A DNA stretch of 64,000 bases from Sediminibacterium sp. (GTDB taxonomy: Bacteria > Bacteroidota > Bacteroidia > Chitinophagales > Chitinophagaceae), in assembly GCA_017983845.1 (NCBI GenBank), contig JAGOAO010000004.1:67482-131481 (forward strand), read 5' to 3'. Both the position numbers and the translations under genes were made by a program. The notes under the pieces are model-generated. The model was not told the origin of the DNA, searched no databases, and saw only the letters and a program-made list of their open reading frames with translations. Positions 51,434 through 61,286 of this stretch are shown here, piece after piece. Within the stretch, counting starts at the first letter, position 1; the number at the start of each line of letters is the position of its first letter.

Positions 51434-52237
51434 ATGTCATACGCAGGAAAGAATTTAAAATTCATCAGAAAGCAACGTGATTGGACTCAGGAGGAGTTAG
51501 CCAACCAACTTCAAATCAAGCGTTCTTTAGTGGGGGCTTATGAGGAAGGCAGGGCTGAACCAAGATTAGAAGTACAGGAAGCCATTTGTGCTTTGTTTAA
51601 TATTAGCCTAGAAGTGTTCTTATTCCAAGACTTGTCTCAGATGGAAGAATTTGACTTGAACCAGGGATACAATATGGGGGGATCTTATTTAGAGCGCCGT
51701 CGTTCACTTAAAACGGATAGTTCGAATAGTGCAGCGATTGTTTCATTTGTTCCGGTGAAAGCAGCTGCAGGTTATTTGGCTGGATATGCTGACCCAGAAT
51801 TTATTGACGAACTTAATACGTTCACCCTGCCTATGTTGGCGCCAGGTGAATACCGCGCATTTGAGATCGTGGGAGATAGTATGTTGCCAACTCCAAGTGG
51901 TAGTGTGATTGTGGGTGAGCGTGTGGCAAGCCTTAAAGACGTAAAAAGTAGCAATACCTATATTGTAATATCCAATACGGATGGGGTGGTCTATAAGCGT
52001 ATTATTACCAATGATGACCGTTCAAGTGATACCATTGGAGAAAGACTTACTTTATTGAGTGACAATCCTTTATATGAGCCATATCAAGTAAATACGAAAG
52101 ATATTGTGGAGGTTTGGAAGGCTGTTTATATTATTCACAAAGCAGGTGCTCAGCCTATGTGGAATGTAGATCAATTGGCAGGTGTAGTCAATACTTTGCA
52201 GGATCAAATCACTTCTATACAGAAGAAACTGAACTAG
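51434..52237 (+). CDS. XRE-family repressor with S24 (LexA-like) self-cleaving domain
   Basis: 267 residues. N-terminal helix-turn-helix (about 5-62: LKFIRKQRDWTQEELANQLQIKRSLVGAYEEGR) and S24 peptidase fold (about 104-230). The LexA-type catalytic pair is present: Ser149 in VGDSM and Lys188 in VVYKR. Ala112-Gly113 (VKAAAGYL) is the likely self-cleavage point. A C-terminal helix (NVDQLAGVVNTLQDQITSIQKKL) may dimerise. Could sense DNA damage or another stress; no SOS gene is adjacent. Two operators at its own start suggest autorepression. Confidence 0.88.
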   Translation: MSYAGKNLKFIRKQRDWTQEELANQLQIKRSLVGAYEEGRAEPRLEVQEAICALFNISLEVFLFQDLSQMEEFDLNQGYNMGGSYLERRRSLKTDSSNSAAIVSFVPVKAAAGYLAGYADPEFIDELNTFTLPMLAPGEYRAFEIVGDSMLPTPSGSVIVGERVASLKDVKSSNTYIVISNTDGVVYKRIITNDDRSSDTIGERLTLLSDNPLYEPYQVNTKDIVEVWKAVYIIHKAGAQPMWNVDQLAGVVNTLQDQITSIQKKLN

Positions 52238-52254
52238 CAATAGTCGCTTAAAGT

Positions 52255-52297
52255 AAAATGGGTTAATTCATTGATATATAATGAATTAACCCATTTT
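52255..52297. terminator. Strong bidirectional terminator, XRE/S24 and guaA
   Basis: 16-17 bp stem AAATGGGTTAATTCAT / ATGAATTAACCCATTT with about 7-base loop and T-runs on both strands, between convergent genes. Confidence 0.92.
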
Positions 52298-52340
52298 TAT
52301 TAATATTAAATTAGAGGTAATTTATCCCCAAATTTTTGGC

Positions 52341-53876
52341 TTATTCCCACTCAATGGTAGCAGGAGGTTTACTGCTAATATCATAAACCACTCTGTTGAT
52401 ACCTCTTACTTGGTTAATGATAGAATTACTCATATGCGCTAAGAACTCATAGGGTAAGTGTGCCCAATCTGCTGTCATGCCGTCTACCGAAGTAACAGCC
52501 CTAAGTGCTACTGTGAACTCATAAGTTCGTTCGTCACCCATCACGCCAACGCTTTTAACAGGTAAAAGGATGGTTCCAGCCTGCCAAACCTTGTCATATA
52601 ATCCAAATTCCTTCAATCCATTGATATAAATAGCGTCTGCTCTTTGTAATAAGTCTACTTTTTCAGGTGTAATATCCCCTAATATTCTGATTGCTAGTCC
52701 TGGTCCAGGGAAAGGGTGTCTTTGGATCATATCTGCCGGTATCCCAAGTTCAAGTCCTACTTTACGTACTTCGTCTTTAAATAAACTACGCAATGGTTCC
52801 ACTAGTTTAAGGTGTAAAGTGTCTGGTAGGCCACCCACATTATGGTGTGATTTAATGGTCTGTGAAGGTCCATGAACACTCACACTTTCAATCACATCTG
52901 GATAAATCGTTCCTTGACCTAAAAACTTGGCTTCCAACATGTTAGAAGCTTCTATTTGAAATACATCTATAAATAGTTTTCCTATTATTTTACGCTTTTC
53001 TTCGGGGTCTGATTTACCTGCTAAGGCATCATAGAACATGTCCTTTGCGTCAATGCCTTTGACGTTCAATCCTATCTTATTGTACATGTCAAGTACCTGT
53101 TGGAACTCGTCTTTTCTTAAAACCCCATTGTCTACAAAAATGCCATGAAGGCGATTGCCGATGGCTTTATGAATTAAAGTTGCTGCAACGGTACTATCTA
53201 CACCGCCACTTAAAGCCATGATTACATGACCTTCTCCAATCTGTTCTTTTAACTGAGCGACTGTCTCATTCACAAAAGAGGCAGGGGTCCAGTTTTGGCT
53301 ACATCCACAAATCTCCACCAAGAAATTGCGGATCATGGTCTTGCCTTCTGTAGAGTGGTAAACTTCTGGATGGAATTGGAAACCGTGGAGGCTATGACCT
53401 TGGTCGGCCTTTTTCCTAAATCCTGCAACTGGGATACTATCGGTATCGGCCAATAATTCAAAATTTTCAGGTAAAACCGTAATGGAATCGCTATGGCTCA
53501 TCCAAACCTGACTATTGTCTGCAATATTTTTAAATATGATATCGTCTTTCTGAATACGCAATTGGGCACGGCCGTATTCGCGTTTATTCGACTTTTCTAC
53601 TTTACCGCCAAAGTTCTTAGCACTCAATTGAGCACCATAGCAGATCGTTAACAACGGTAATTTGGCTAAAATAGCTGCAATATCCACATTAGGCGCTTCA
53701 TCTTCGTTCACACTGGCTGGGGAACCACTTAAAATGACCCCTTTTAGGCTTTCATCAAACTCAATTGCTGTGTGAAAGGGTTGAATCTCGCAATATACAT
53801 TGGCTTCTCTAACTGCACGAGCAATTAACTGTGTATACTGGCTACCAAAATCTAGGATGATAATTTTTTCAGTCAT
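52341..53876 (-). CDS. guaA: GMP synthase (glutamine-hydrolysing)
   Basis: 511 residues from ATG 53876 ([24 protein letters not shown]); an ATG at 53891 precedes it, but the promoter box lies between. Converts XMP to GMP. GATase domain (1-200) with the Cys in [10 protein letters not shown] and His/Glu in [11 protein letters not shown]-pyrophosphatase P-loop [14 protein letters not shown]; dimerisation domain with [16 protein letters not shown] and the C-terminal [18 protein letters not shown]. Complete and ordinary. Confidence 0.97.
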   Translation of the reverse strand: MTEKIIILDFGSQYTQLIARAVREANVYCEIQPFHTAIEFDESLKGVILSGSPASVNEDEAPNVDIAAILAKLPLLTICYGAQLSAKNFGGKVEKSNKREYGRAQLRIQKDDIIFKNIADNSQVWMSHSDSITVLPENFELLADTDSIPVAGFRKKADQGHSLHGFQFHPEVYHSTEGKTMIRNFLVEICGCSQNWTPASFVNETVAQLKEQIGEGHVIMALSGGVDSTVAATLIHKAIGNRLHGIFVDNGVLRKDEFQQVLDMYNKIGLNVKGIDAKDMFYDALAGKSDPEEKRKIIGKLFIDVFQIEASNMLEAKFLGQGTIYPDVIESVSVHGPSQTIKSHHNVGGLPDTLHLKLVEPLRSLFKDEVRKVGLELGIPADMIQRHPFPGPGLAIRILGDITPEKVDLLQRADAIYINGLKEFGLYDKVWQAGTILLPVKSVGVMGDERTYEFTVALRAVTSVDGMTADWAHLPYEFLAHMSNSIINQVRGINRVVYDISSKPPATIEWE

Positions 53877-53880
53877 AGCG

Positions 53881-53888
53881 CGAAGATA
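53881..53888 (-). promoter_or_regulatory. -7 box (TATCTTCG) four bases before guaA ATG
   Basis: Minus strand TATCTTCG-CGCT-ATG; same layout as rlmI, tgt, the glycosyltransferase and the Ldh-family gene. Confidence 0.52.
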
Positions 53889-53940
53889 CAAGGAAAATGT
53901 ATCTCTATGAAAGCGAGTATTTCACATAGGGGTGGGGACA

Positions 53941-53970
53941 AAAAAAATCCCGCCCCTAAAGGCAGGATTT
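53941..53970 (-). terminator. Terminator after rpsT
   Basis: Minus strand: AAATCC/GGATTT plus GCC/GGC around one mismatch, followed by eight T. Lies 37 bases after the rpsT stop. Confidence 0.8.
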
Positions 53971-53985
53971 AAATATAAGTTCTTG

Positions 53986-54000
53986 ACGCTCGATGAGCGT
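53986..54000 (-). other. Small perfect hairpin directly after rpsT
   Basis: ACGCTC-GAT-GAGCGT, a 6-bp stem with a 3-base loop starting 6 bases after the stop codon. No T-run, so probably mRNA end protection and not a terminator. Confidence 0.4.
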
Positions 54001-54006
54001 AAACAA

Positions 54007-54276
54007 TTACTTCTTCTTAACCACTTGCTTAACAGCAACGTGCTTAGCTAGCTTGCTCTTTAAATTAGCAGCTTTGTTTTTGTGGATGATTCCACGCTTT
54101 GCTAATTTATCAATTTGAGAAACGATTGTTGGTAATTTCTCGTCGTAAGCTTTTTGTTCTTCTATTGTCTTTAAATCACGAATAGCGTTACGTGTAGTTT
54201 TACCATAATAACGGTTTCTATCGCGACGTTTAGTTGCTTGTCTTACATCTTTTTTGGTAGCCGAATGATTTGCCAT
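54007..54276 (-). CDS. rpsT: 30S ribosomal protein S20
   Basis: 89 residues, very basic. Binds 16S rRNA early in 30S assembly. Typical beginning MANHSATKKDVRQATKRRDRNRYYGKTTRNAIRDLKTIEEQ and helical hairpin with IDKLAKRGIIHKNKAANLKSKLAKHV. Monocistronic with its own -7 box and terminator. Confidence 0.96.
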   Translation of the reverse strand: MANHSATKKDVRQATKRRDRNRYYGKTTRNAIRDLKTIEEQKAYDEKLPTIVSQIDKLAKRGIIHKNKAANLKSKLAKHVAVKQVVKKK

Positions 54277-54573
54277 GTACTAATTAATTTTCAGGAGGGC
54301 AAAGGTAAGGGACTTGCGCAAATATTTAAAATTAAAATGAAAAAAAATAAAAATTCAATATAATAAGCTGATAATCAATCAGTTAAAATGTGCTTAAAAT
54401 GGCTTTTTTTGATTATTTGAGCATAAATACCCGAATCTACTTTAAAACACACAAATTTTGATCTGCGAAGAACAAAATTAAACAGAGATTTTTAGCGCAT
54501 TTTACTTTATTAATCAATCATTTAAACCGATATTTGCAAACCTTGTTTCGACAAATAAACGAAAGGATATACA
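54277..54573. other. Divergent intergenic region rpsT/sucA (297 bases)
   Basis: Very AT-rich. Holds the rpsT promoter (54300-54307) near one side. On the sucA side the closest match to a -7 box is GATATTTG at 54529-54536 without a convincing -33. No reading frame, tRNA or clear terminator is seen. Confidence 0.5.
54300..54307 (-). promoter_or_regulatory. -7 box (TACCTTTG) of rpsT
   Basis: Minus strand TACCTTTG, 23 bases before the rpsT ATG. Good match to TAnnTTTG. Confidence 0.5.
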
Positions 54574-57318
54574 ATGAAGGATTTCACCTACATCACCAAC
54601 TCCCATCCAGCCTTTATAGAAGGTTTGTACCAACAATTTTTAACTGATCCAGCATCAGTAGACCCAGATATCATTAAATTTTTTGAGGGTTTCGATTTTG
54701 CCATGCAAAATGGAACAGTAGCACCTGCACAAGGTACTGCAACCACCGTATCTAATGTAAGTGCGGATTGGGCCAACGAAATAAAAGTGTATCGTTTGAT
54801 ATTGGGTTATAGAAACAAAGGGCATTTGATTGCAACGACCAATCCAATTCGTACGCGTAAAGACAGAGGGGCTAATTTAGATTTAGCATTCTTTGGTTTG
54901 TCAGACGCTGATTTAACAAAGACATTTCAAGTAGGCTCAATCATTGGATTAGGCGCAACGACTTTAAAAAATATTCTAGCGCATTTACAAAAAACATACG
55001 CACACAATGTGGGTGTCGAGTTTAAGTATATCTCTGATCAACAAAGAGTAGATTGGTTAACCAACGAGTTGGAAAATAAATTCAGTCAACCTATTTCATT
55101 AGATCAGAAAAAACATATCCTTGAAAAACTAAATCAAGGAGTCATTTTTGAAAAATTCTTACACACAAAATATATTGGTCAAAAGCGTTTCTCTTTAGAA
55201 GGGGGTGAGTCTACGATTGCAGCATTAGATGCGATTGTGAACACAGCAGGTGAACATGGTGTAGAAGAAGTAGTGATTGGTATGGCGCACCGTGGAAGAT
55301 TGAATGTGCTTGCAAATATCATGGGCAAAACCTATGAGCAAATATTTAGTGAATTTGAAGGTACTGCAGTGTTGGATCAAACCATGGGTAGTGGAGACGT
55401 CAAATACCATATGGGTTATTCATCTGAAGTCAATACGTTTAACAATAAAAAAGTGCATCTTAAATTGATGCCTAATCCATCTCACTTAGAAGCAGTAGAT
55501 CCGGTTGTTTTAGGATTTGCGCGCGCTAAAGCAGATGTATTGTACAATTCTGATTTATCTAAAATCTTGCCGATCCTCATTCATGGAGATGCTTCTGTAG
55601 CAGGGCAAGGTATTGTATATGAAGTTTTACAAATGTGCCAATTGAATGGGTACAAAACAGGAGGAACCATTCACTTTGTAATCAATAATCAAATTGGATT
55701 CACGACAGATTTTGATGATGCTCGAAGTGCGAACTATTGTACATCTATTGCAGCAATGGTGCAAGCGCCTGTATTGCATGTGAATGGTGACGATGCAGAA
55801 GCGGTAGTCAAAGCAGTTCAAATTGCAACAACTTACAGACAACTCTATAAGAGTGATATTTTCATTGACATGGTATGTTATAGAAAACATGGCCACAACG
55901 AAGGAGATGATCCAAAGTATACACAACCACAATTGTATAGTTTAATTGAAAAACATAAGAATCCAAGAGAAGCTTATGTTGAATGTCTATTACAAAATGG
56001 AGAAGCGAGTGCACAGGAATTGGCAAAGGAAATGGAGAAGAAGTTCTGGTCCGATTTGCAAGCTAGATTAGACGAGGTAAAACAACATCCATTGCCTTAC
56101 AAATACCAAGCACCAGAATTGGCTTGGCAAGCAATGCGCAAAGCAACCAACGAAGATTTCCAAAGCTCACCATCCACTGCGATCCCTGCAGAAAAAGCAA
56201 AATCAATTTTTGATGCTTTAATGAAATGGCCTTCAAGTTTTACGCCGTTGAAAAAAGTAGATAAATTAATTCAAGAGAAATTAAAATTATACGAAGCAGA
56301 ACAAAAGATAGATTGGGCGACTGGTGAATTGATGGCTTATGCCTCTTTATTAGCAGATGGCAAGACGGTTCGTATGAGTGGTCAAGATGTAAAGCGTGGT
56401 ACATTTAGTCATCGTCATGCAGTGTTAGTAGATGAAAATACCAATGAGCAATTCAACCGTTTGAATCAAGTGGCGGAAGGACAACAACCATTTAGAATTT
56501 ACAACTCATTATTGAGTGAATATGGTGTGCTTGGTTTTGAATATGGCTATGCATTAGCGAACGCAGATGCATTGGTGGTTTGGGAAGCACAGTTTGGAGA
56601 TTTTTCCAATGGTGCACAAACCATCATCGATCAATTTATTGCAGCGGGTGAACAAAAATGGCAACGTCAAAATGGGGTGGTGATGTTACTACCACACGGA
56701 TATGAAGGTCAAGGTCCAGAACATAGTAGTGCCCGTTTAGAGCGTTACTTACAATTGTGTGCGGAAAACAATATGATCATTACGAATGTAACCACTGCTG
56801 CCAATTTATTCCATGCATTGAGAAGACAATTGACATGGTCGTTCAGAAAACCAATGATCAACTTCTCTCCTAAAGCAAATTTAAGAAGCCCGGCCACATT
56901 CAGTCCTATTGCTGATCTTACAAAAGGTGGATTCCAAGAAGTGATTGACGATACATTTGTACAAAAAGTAGAAGACGTTAAGAAAGTATTGTTCTGCTCT
57001 GGTAAGATCTATTACGAAATGGCAGAAAGACAAAAGACAGAACAAAGAAATGATATCGCAATTGTACGTTTAGAACAATTGTATCCATTGCCTACACAGC
57101 AAATTACTGCACTCTATCAAAAATATGGTAAAGCAATTTGGTTCTGGGTACAAGAAGAACCTTTGAATATGGGTGCTGCAAGTTTCTTGCAAATGAATTT
57201 AAAGGCGATTAAGTACGGTGTAATTAGTAGACAAGCAAGTGCTGCAACAGCAACTGGTTACGCTAAAGTACATGCGAAAGAACAAAATGAAATAATAACA
57301 ACTGCGTTTTCTATCTAA
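54574..57318 (+). CDS. sucA: 2-oxoglutarate dehydrogenase E1 component
   Basis: 914 residues. Thiamine-diphosphate enzyme that decarboxylates 2-oxoglutarate and passes succinyl to the E2 lipoyl arm. N-terminal E2-binding segment (FIEGLYQQFLTDPASVDPDIIKFF), TPP domain with GMAHRGRLNVLANIMGK, HGDASVAGQGIVYEVLQM and VNGDDAEAVVKAV, and the C-terminal hallmark LPHGYEGQGPEHSSARLERYL. Forms a pair with sucB (11-base gap); the E3 subunit is not here. Confidence 0.97.
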   Translation: MKDFTYITNSHPAFIEGLYQQFLTDPASVDPDIIKFFEGFDFAMQNGTVAPAQGTATTVSNVSADWANEIKVYRLILGYRNKGHLIATTNPIRTRKDRGANLDLAFFGLSDADLTKTFQVGSIIGLGATTLKNILAHLQKTYAHNVGVEFKYISDQQRVDWLTNELENKFSQPISLDQKKHILEKLNQGVIFEKFLHTKYIGQKRFSLEGGESTIAALDAIVNTAGEHGVEEVVIGMAHRGRLNVLANIMGKTYEQIFSEFEGTAVLDQTMGSGDVKYHMGYSSEVNTFNNKKVHLKLMPNPSHLEAVDPVVLGFARAKADVLYNSDLSKILPILIHGDASVAGQGIVYEVLQMCQLNGYKTGGTIHFVINNQIGFTTDFDDARSANYCTSIAAMVQAPVLHVNGDDAEAVVKAVQIATTYRQLYKSDIFIDMVCYRKHGHNEGDDPKYTQPQLYSLIEKHKNPREAYVECLLQNGEASAQELAKEMEKKFWSDLQARLDEVKQHPLPYKYQAPELAWQAMRKATNEDFQSSPSTAIPAEKAKSIFDALMKWPSSFTPLKKVDKLIQEKLKLYEAEQKIDWATGELMAYASLLADGKTVRMSGQDVKRGTFSHRHAVLVDENTNEQFNRLNQVAEGQQPFRIYNSLLSEYGVLGFEYGYALANADALVVWEAQFGDFSNGAQTIIDQFIAAGEQKWQRQNGVVMLLPHGYEGQGPEHSSARLERYLQLCAENNMIITNVTTAANLFHALRRQLTWSFRKPMINFSPKANLRSPATFSPIADLTKGGFQEVIDDTFVQKVEDVKKVLFCSGKIYYEMAERQKTEQRNDIAIVRLEQLYPLPTQQITALYQKYGKAIWFWVQEEPLNMGAASFLQMNLKAIKYGVISRQASAATATGYAKVHAKEQNEIITTAFSI

Positions 57319-57329
57319 AATATTAAAAC

Positions 57330-58556
57330 ATGATTTCGATTAAAGTACCTACAGTAGGAGAATCTATCACAGAAGTAACTTTGTTAAAGTGGACTAAGCC
57401 AGAAGGTGCTTGGGTAGATCGCGATGAAGTAATTGCGGAGTTAGAAAGTGAAAAAGCAACATTCGAGGTGAACGCTGAACAAGCGGGTACTTTGCATCAT
57501 AAAGCAACAGAGGGAGATAGTATTTTAATCGGTGATATCTTAGCGGATATTGATGAAACAGCAGCTAAGCCAGCTGGTGAAGCACCAAAGGCAGAGCCAG
57601 TTCCAGCCCCAGCAGCACCTGCGGCTTCAACGACTTCTTCTGCTCCTGTAACGAGTGTGCCAAATAATGTGAAAGCAACGCCTGTTGCTGCAGCGATAAT
57701 CGCAGACAAGAAAGTAGATACCAATCAAATTAAAGCAAGTGGTTTTGCTGGAAAGATTACTAAAGTAGATGTATTAGATGCTTTAAACAATCCAGGTAAG
57801 ATTCAGTTTGCTGGTCAAGAATTATTCTCTCGCAATGTACGTCCAGAGAAAATGTCTAACCTTAGAAAAACTATTAGCCGTCGTTTAGTAGAGGCAAAAA
57901 ATACAACTGCTATGTTAACTACTTTCAACGAAGTAGACATGACAGGCATTATGCAAATAAGAAAGCAATACAAGGATAAGTTTAAGGAAGCACATGGCGT
58001 GAATCTAGGTTTTATGAGTTTCTTTACTAAGGCTTGTGCAATCGCTTTAACAGAATGGCCTACGGTAAATGCATTTATTGATGGCGATCAATTATTGTAC
58101 CATGACTATGCTGATATCAGTATTGCTGTGAGTACCCCAAGAGGTTTAACAGTGCCTGTAATCAGAAACGTGGAAAGCTTAAGCATGGCAGGTATTGAGA
58201 AAAAAGTAATTGAATTGGCTGGTAAAGCAAGAGATAGCAAATTAACTGCTGATGAATTAACGGGTGGTACATTCACCATCACCAATGGTGGTGTATTTGG
58301 AAGTTTGATGAGTACACCTATTATCAATATTCCTCAATCTGCTATTTTAGGAATGCACAAAATTCAAGATCGTCCAATGGCAGTGAATGGGGAAGTTAAA
58401 ATTTTACCAATGATGTATTTAGCTTTAAGCTATGATCACAGAATCATCGATGGACGAGAGAGTGTAGGATTCTTAGTACGCGTAAAAGAGTTGTTAGAAA
58501 ATCCAGCACTTTTATTGATTGCTAAAGATCCAGTAGCAAGTTTATTAGAATTATAA
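57330..58556 (+). CDS. sucB: Dihydrolipoyllysine-residue succinyltransferase (E2)
   Basis: 408 residues. Core of the 2-oxoglutarate dehydrogenase complex. Lipoyl domain (1-75) with the lipoylated Lys42 in [10 protein letters not shown], an Ala/Pro linker (about 85-115: [12 protein letters not shown]), the peripheral-subunit-binding domain (about 115-150: [14 protein letters not shown]...[11 protein letters not shown]) and the catalytic domain with [12 protein letters not shown] and the active-site HRIIDGRE. Ends the sucAB operon at a strong terminator. Confidence 0.96.
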   Translation: MISIKVPTVGESITEVTLLKWTKPEGAWVDRDEVIAELESEKATFEVNAEQAGTLHHKATEGDSILIGDILADIDETAAKPAGEAPKAEPVPAPAAPAASTTSSAPVTSVPNNVKATPVAAAIIADKKVDTNQIKASGFAGKITKVDVLDALNNPGKIQFAGQELFSRNVRPEKMSNLRKTISRRLVEAKNTTAMLTTFNEVDMTGIMQIRKQYKDKFKEAHGVNLGFMSFFTKACAIALTEWPTVNAFIDGDQLLYHDYADISIAVSTPRGLTVPVIRNVESLSMAGIEKKVIELAGKARDSKLTADELTGGTFTITNGGVFGSLMSTPIINIPQSAILGMHKIQDRPMAVNGEVKILPMMYLALSYDHRIIDGRESVGFLVRVKELLENPALLLIAKDPVASLLEL

Positions 58557-58573
58557 TTTTTAGAAAAATAAGT

Positions 58574-58609
58574 AAAAGGAAGTCATGCAAAACATGACTT
58601 CCTTTTTTA
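58574..58609 (+). terminator. Terminator after sucB
   Basis: 14-bp perfect stem AAAAGGAAGTCATG / CATGACTTCCTTTT, loop CAAAA, then a T-run. The next gene starts 4 bases after it. Confidence 0.92.
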
Positions 58610-58613
58610 TAGT

Positions 58614-59618
58614 ATGACGCATCAAAATCAACATCAAGAAATTGCTCAAAAGTTAATCGCTGCTTATCAAGGCCCTGAGCCTTTGGCTGCCTATTTAAAA
58701 AAGTATTTTGCTGCGAATAAAAAACATGGGAGTAGGGATCGCAAAAGTATTAGTGCATTTTGTTATGCGCATTTTAGAACCATGCATGCTCATTTCCCAT
58801 TACAAGAAGCTATTTCAAAGGAAATTGACATCCTTGAATTTATCCAATCACATACGATACAACCTTTATTATTCATACGTATCAGACCTTGGCAAAAAGA
58901 AAAAGTGGTTGCGGCTTTACAGGCAGCAGCTATTGAATATACCGAGGTCAATGAAGATTGCTTTGCCTTTTCCAATACCACTTCCTTACAAAATGTATTG
59001 GCACTGAATAAAGAAGCAGTGATACAAGATTTAAATTCGCAGGCTTTAGCTGAATTATTAAGCCATGTTCCAACCAGTATGGAAACACCTATTCAGGTTT
59101 GGGATGCTTGTGCAGCAAGTGGTGGTAAAACAATTTTGATGTTTGATACCATGGAAAATATTCGAATGCATGTATCGGATGTAAGAGAAAGTATACTGTT
59201 CAATGCAGACAAGCGTTTGCAAGAAGCAGGCATTCGTCCAGCTAGTGTGCAAGTGATAGACTTAACGCATCCCTTTGAAATCAAGAAACCTTTTGATTTT
59301 GTATTTGCAGATTTGCCATGTTCTGGTTCAGGCACATGGGGTAGGACACCGGAGCAAATTGCTTTTTTCAAAAAAGAAAATCTAAATAGCTACACGCAAT
59401 TACAATCTAAGATCATTGAAAATATTTTACCTACTGTAAAATTAGAGGGGCATCTTTTAATCGCAACCTGTTCTGTGTATGCAGCAGAAAATGAAGCACA
59501 TGTGGAAGCCATTCTTGCACAAGGTCAATTCGAATTAATTGAACAACGTTATTTTAAAGGTTATACACAACAAGCGGATACGCTATTTGGTGCTATATTA
59601 AAACGCCGCTCTGTATAA
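58614..59618 (+). CDS. rRNA cytosine-C5 methyltransferase, RsmB/NOP2 family
   Basis: 334 residues. SAM-dependent m5C methyltransferase. SAM loop VWDACAASGGKTILMFD, the first catalytic cysteine in FADLPCSGSGTWGRTPE and the second in LIATCSVYAAENE. It lacks the N-terminal NusB-like domain of full RsmB, having instead a short helical lead (LAAYLKKYFAANKKHGSRDRKSI). Target probably 16S rRNA. The 3' end overlaps the convergent mnmA by 26 bases. Confidence 0.88.
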   Translation: MTHQNQHQEIAQKLIAAYQGPEPLAAYLKKYFAANKKHGSRDRKSISAFCYAHFRTMHAHFPLQEAISKEIDILEFIQSHTIQPLLFIRIRPWQKEKVVAALQAAAIEYTEVNEDCFAFSNTTSLQNVLALNKEAVIQDLNSQALAELLSHVPTSMETPIQVWDACAASGGKTILMFDTMENIRMHVSDVRESILFNADKRLQEAGIRPASVQVIDLTHPFEIKKPFDFVFADLPCSGSGTWGRTPEQIAFFKKENLNSYTQLQSKIIENILPTVKLEGHLLIATCSVYAAENEAHVEAILAQGQFELIEQRYFKGYTQQADTLFGAILKRRSV

Positions 59619-60696
59619 TACCACCAGCAACAACATCGTCACCTTCGTAGAATACAGCACTTTGTCCTGGCGCAATACTTTTTACATTTTCGTAAAATCT
59701 TGCTTGCACGCCATTGTCAGTATGGGATAGTTGACACAAAGCACCACTGTCTTTATAACGGATCTTAGCCATCAATTCCATGCTCTCTGGTAAATGATCG
59801 TACTTGATCCAATTCATTTTAGCGACTAGCATATCGTTCTTGTCTAAATCTGATTCTTCACCAATCACTACCACATTGTTGATAGGATCAATGTTTGTAA
59901 CGTAGACAGGATGGCCCATGGCTAATTCCAAACCTTTTCTTTGACCGATAGTATAAAATGGATAGCCTTTATGTTTTCCTAATCTTTTTCCTTTGGTATC
60001 TACAAACCATCCGCCATTTACTTTTTCTTCTAAACCATCTACACGACGTTTTAGGAACCCTCTATAATCATTATCAGGTACAAAGCAAATTTCATAGCTC
60101 TCGCTTTTTTTAGCGAGTTCTGGATAGCCCATATCAATGGCCATTTGCTTGATATCTTTTTTATGCATCCCGCCTAGTGGAAGGATGGTGCGCTTTAATA
60201 AGTCTTGATCCACACCCCATAGCACATAGCTTTGGTCCTTGGTTTCATCCAATCCTTTTGAAATGACATAACGCCCGTTGGTATGTTGACGCACTTTCGC
60301 ATAATGGCCTGTGGCAATAAAATCACATCCCAATGCATCTGCTCTTTTTAATAAGGCACGCCATTTAATATGCGTATTGCACATCACACATGGGTTGGGA
60401 GTTCTACCTGCTAAATATTCCTCCACAAAATTTTCGATGACAAAGTCACCAAACTCGTCTCTAATATCTAATATATAATGTGGGAATCCGTTGTTTACGG
60501 CCGCCATCCTAGCGTCGTTAAATGAATCGATATTGCAACACCCAGTTTCTTTGCCATTGGCATTGCTGGTGGAGTAATCCCATGTTTTCATGGTAATACC
60601 TACTACTTCATATCCTTCGTTGTGTAAGAGTAATGCAGCGACTGTGCTGTCTATTCCGCCGCTCATAGCGACCAATACTTTTCCTTTTTTGCTCAT
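59593..60696 (-). CDS. mnmA: tRNA-specific 2-thiouridylase MnmA
   Basis: 367 residues from ATG 60696 (MSKKGKVLVAMSGGIDST); the frame extends to 60729, but that codon overlaps the -7 box. Makes s2U34 in tRNA Lys, Glu and Gln. PP-loop AMSGGIDSTVAALLL, catalytic cysteines in GRTPNPCVMCN and SYEICFVPD, and YTIGQRKGLELAMGHPVYV. Diverges from ssb and converges with the rRNA methyltransferase gene. Confidence 0.96.
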   Translation of the reverse strand: MSKKGKVLVAMSGGIDSTVAALLLHNEGYEVVGITMKTWDYSTSNANGKETGCCNIDSFNDARMAAVNNGFPHYILDIRDEFGDFVIENFVEEYLAGRTPNPCVMCNTHIKWRALLKRADALGCDFIATGHYAKVRQHTNGRYVISKGLDETKDQSYVLWGVDQDLLKRTILPLGGMHKKDIKQMAIDMGYPELAKKSESYEICFVPDNDYRGFLKRRVDGLEEKVNGGWFVDTKGKRLGKHKGYPFYTIGQRKGLELAMGHPVYVTNIDPINNVVVIGEESDLDKNDMLVAKMNWIKYDHLPESMELMAKIRYKDSGALCQLSHTDNGVQARFYENVKSIAPGQSAVFYEGDDVVAGGIIQSGVLI

Positions 60697-60728
60697 ATTT
60701 CGGTGGCCAGTTAAAAGTTGGCTTGGCA

Positions 60729-60736
60729 CAAAAGTA
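60729..60736 (-). promoter_or_regulatory. -7 box (TACTTTTG) of mnmA
   Basis: Minus strand TACTTTTG, 32 bases before ATG 60696. It supports the shorter start. Confidence 0.5.
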
Positions 60737-60784
60737 ACAAAAAATTACTACCTTCATTGTCTTAGAAAGTTAAAATATACGAAT

Positions 60785-61216
60785 ATGATAAAGTTACAAG
60801 TCATCGGAAATTTAGGCAAGGACGCTGTAGTGAATAACGTCAACGGTAAGTCCGTGATCAATTTCAACGTCGCGCATACAGAGAAATATAAGGATGCGCA
60901 AGGGGTACAAAAAGACAGAACTACTTGGGTGGACTGTTCTTATTGGACAGATCGTACAGCAGTAGCACCTTATTTAAAGAAGGGTACACAAGTATATGTA
61001 GAAGGAACACCAGATGTTAGATCTTATACTACTGCAGATGGTCGCCAAGGGGCTTCTTTAACATTAAGAATAGTTTCTGTACAATTATTAGGTGCCAAGC
61101 CTTCAGGAGGAGCCGGTGGAGAACAACCAAGTTATGGCGGAGAATCAAGTCCAGCTCCAAGCTACAATCCACAACCAACAGCGGGTGGAGAAGCAATGGA
61201 CGACTTACCATTCTAA
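60785..61216 (+). CDS. ssb: Single-stranded DNA-binding protein
   Basis: 143 residues from ATG 60785 (MIKLQVIGNLGKDAVVN); upstream codons in the same frame lie in the mnmA promoter. OB fold (1-108) with WVDCSYWTDRTAVAPYLKKGTQVYVEGTPDVRSYTT, a glycine/proline/serine-rich linker, and the acidic partner-binding tip MDDLPF. Acts in replication, repair and recombination. Monocistronic. Confidence 0.95.
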   Translation: MIKLQVIGNLGKDAVVNNVNGKSVINFNVAHTEKYKDAQGVQKDRTTWVDCSYWTDRTAVAPYLKKGTQVYVEGTPDVRSYTTADGRQGASLTLRIVSVQLLGAKPSGGAGGEQPSYGGESSPAPSYNPQPTAGGEAMDDLPF

Positions 61217-61240
61217 AAAATGATTTTTAGCGATAGATCA

Positions 61241-61270
61241 AAGGGTGTACTGAACAGTACACCCTTTTTA
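61241..61270 (+). terminator. Terminator after ssb
   Basis: 12-bp stem AAGGGTGTACTG / CAGTACACCCTT followed by a T-run, 25 bases after the stop. Confidence 0.9.
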
Positions 61271-61274
61271 TTTG

Positions 61275-61282
61275 TAAATTTG
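61275..61282 (+). promoter_or_regulatory. -7 box (TAAATTTG) four bases before the Ldh-family ATG
   Basis: TAAATTTG-TGCC-ATG. The terminator of ssb occupies the expected -33 region. Confidence 0.5.
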
Positions 61283-61286
61283 TGCC

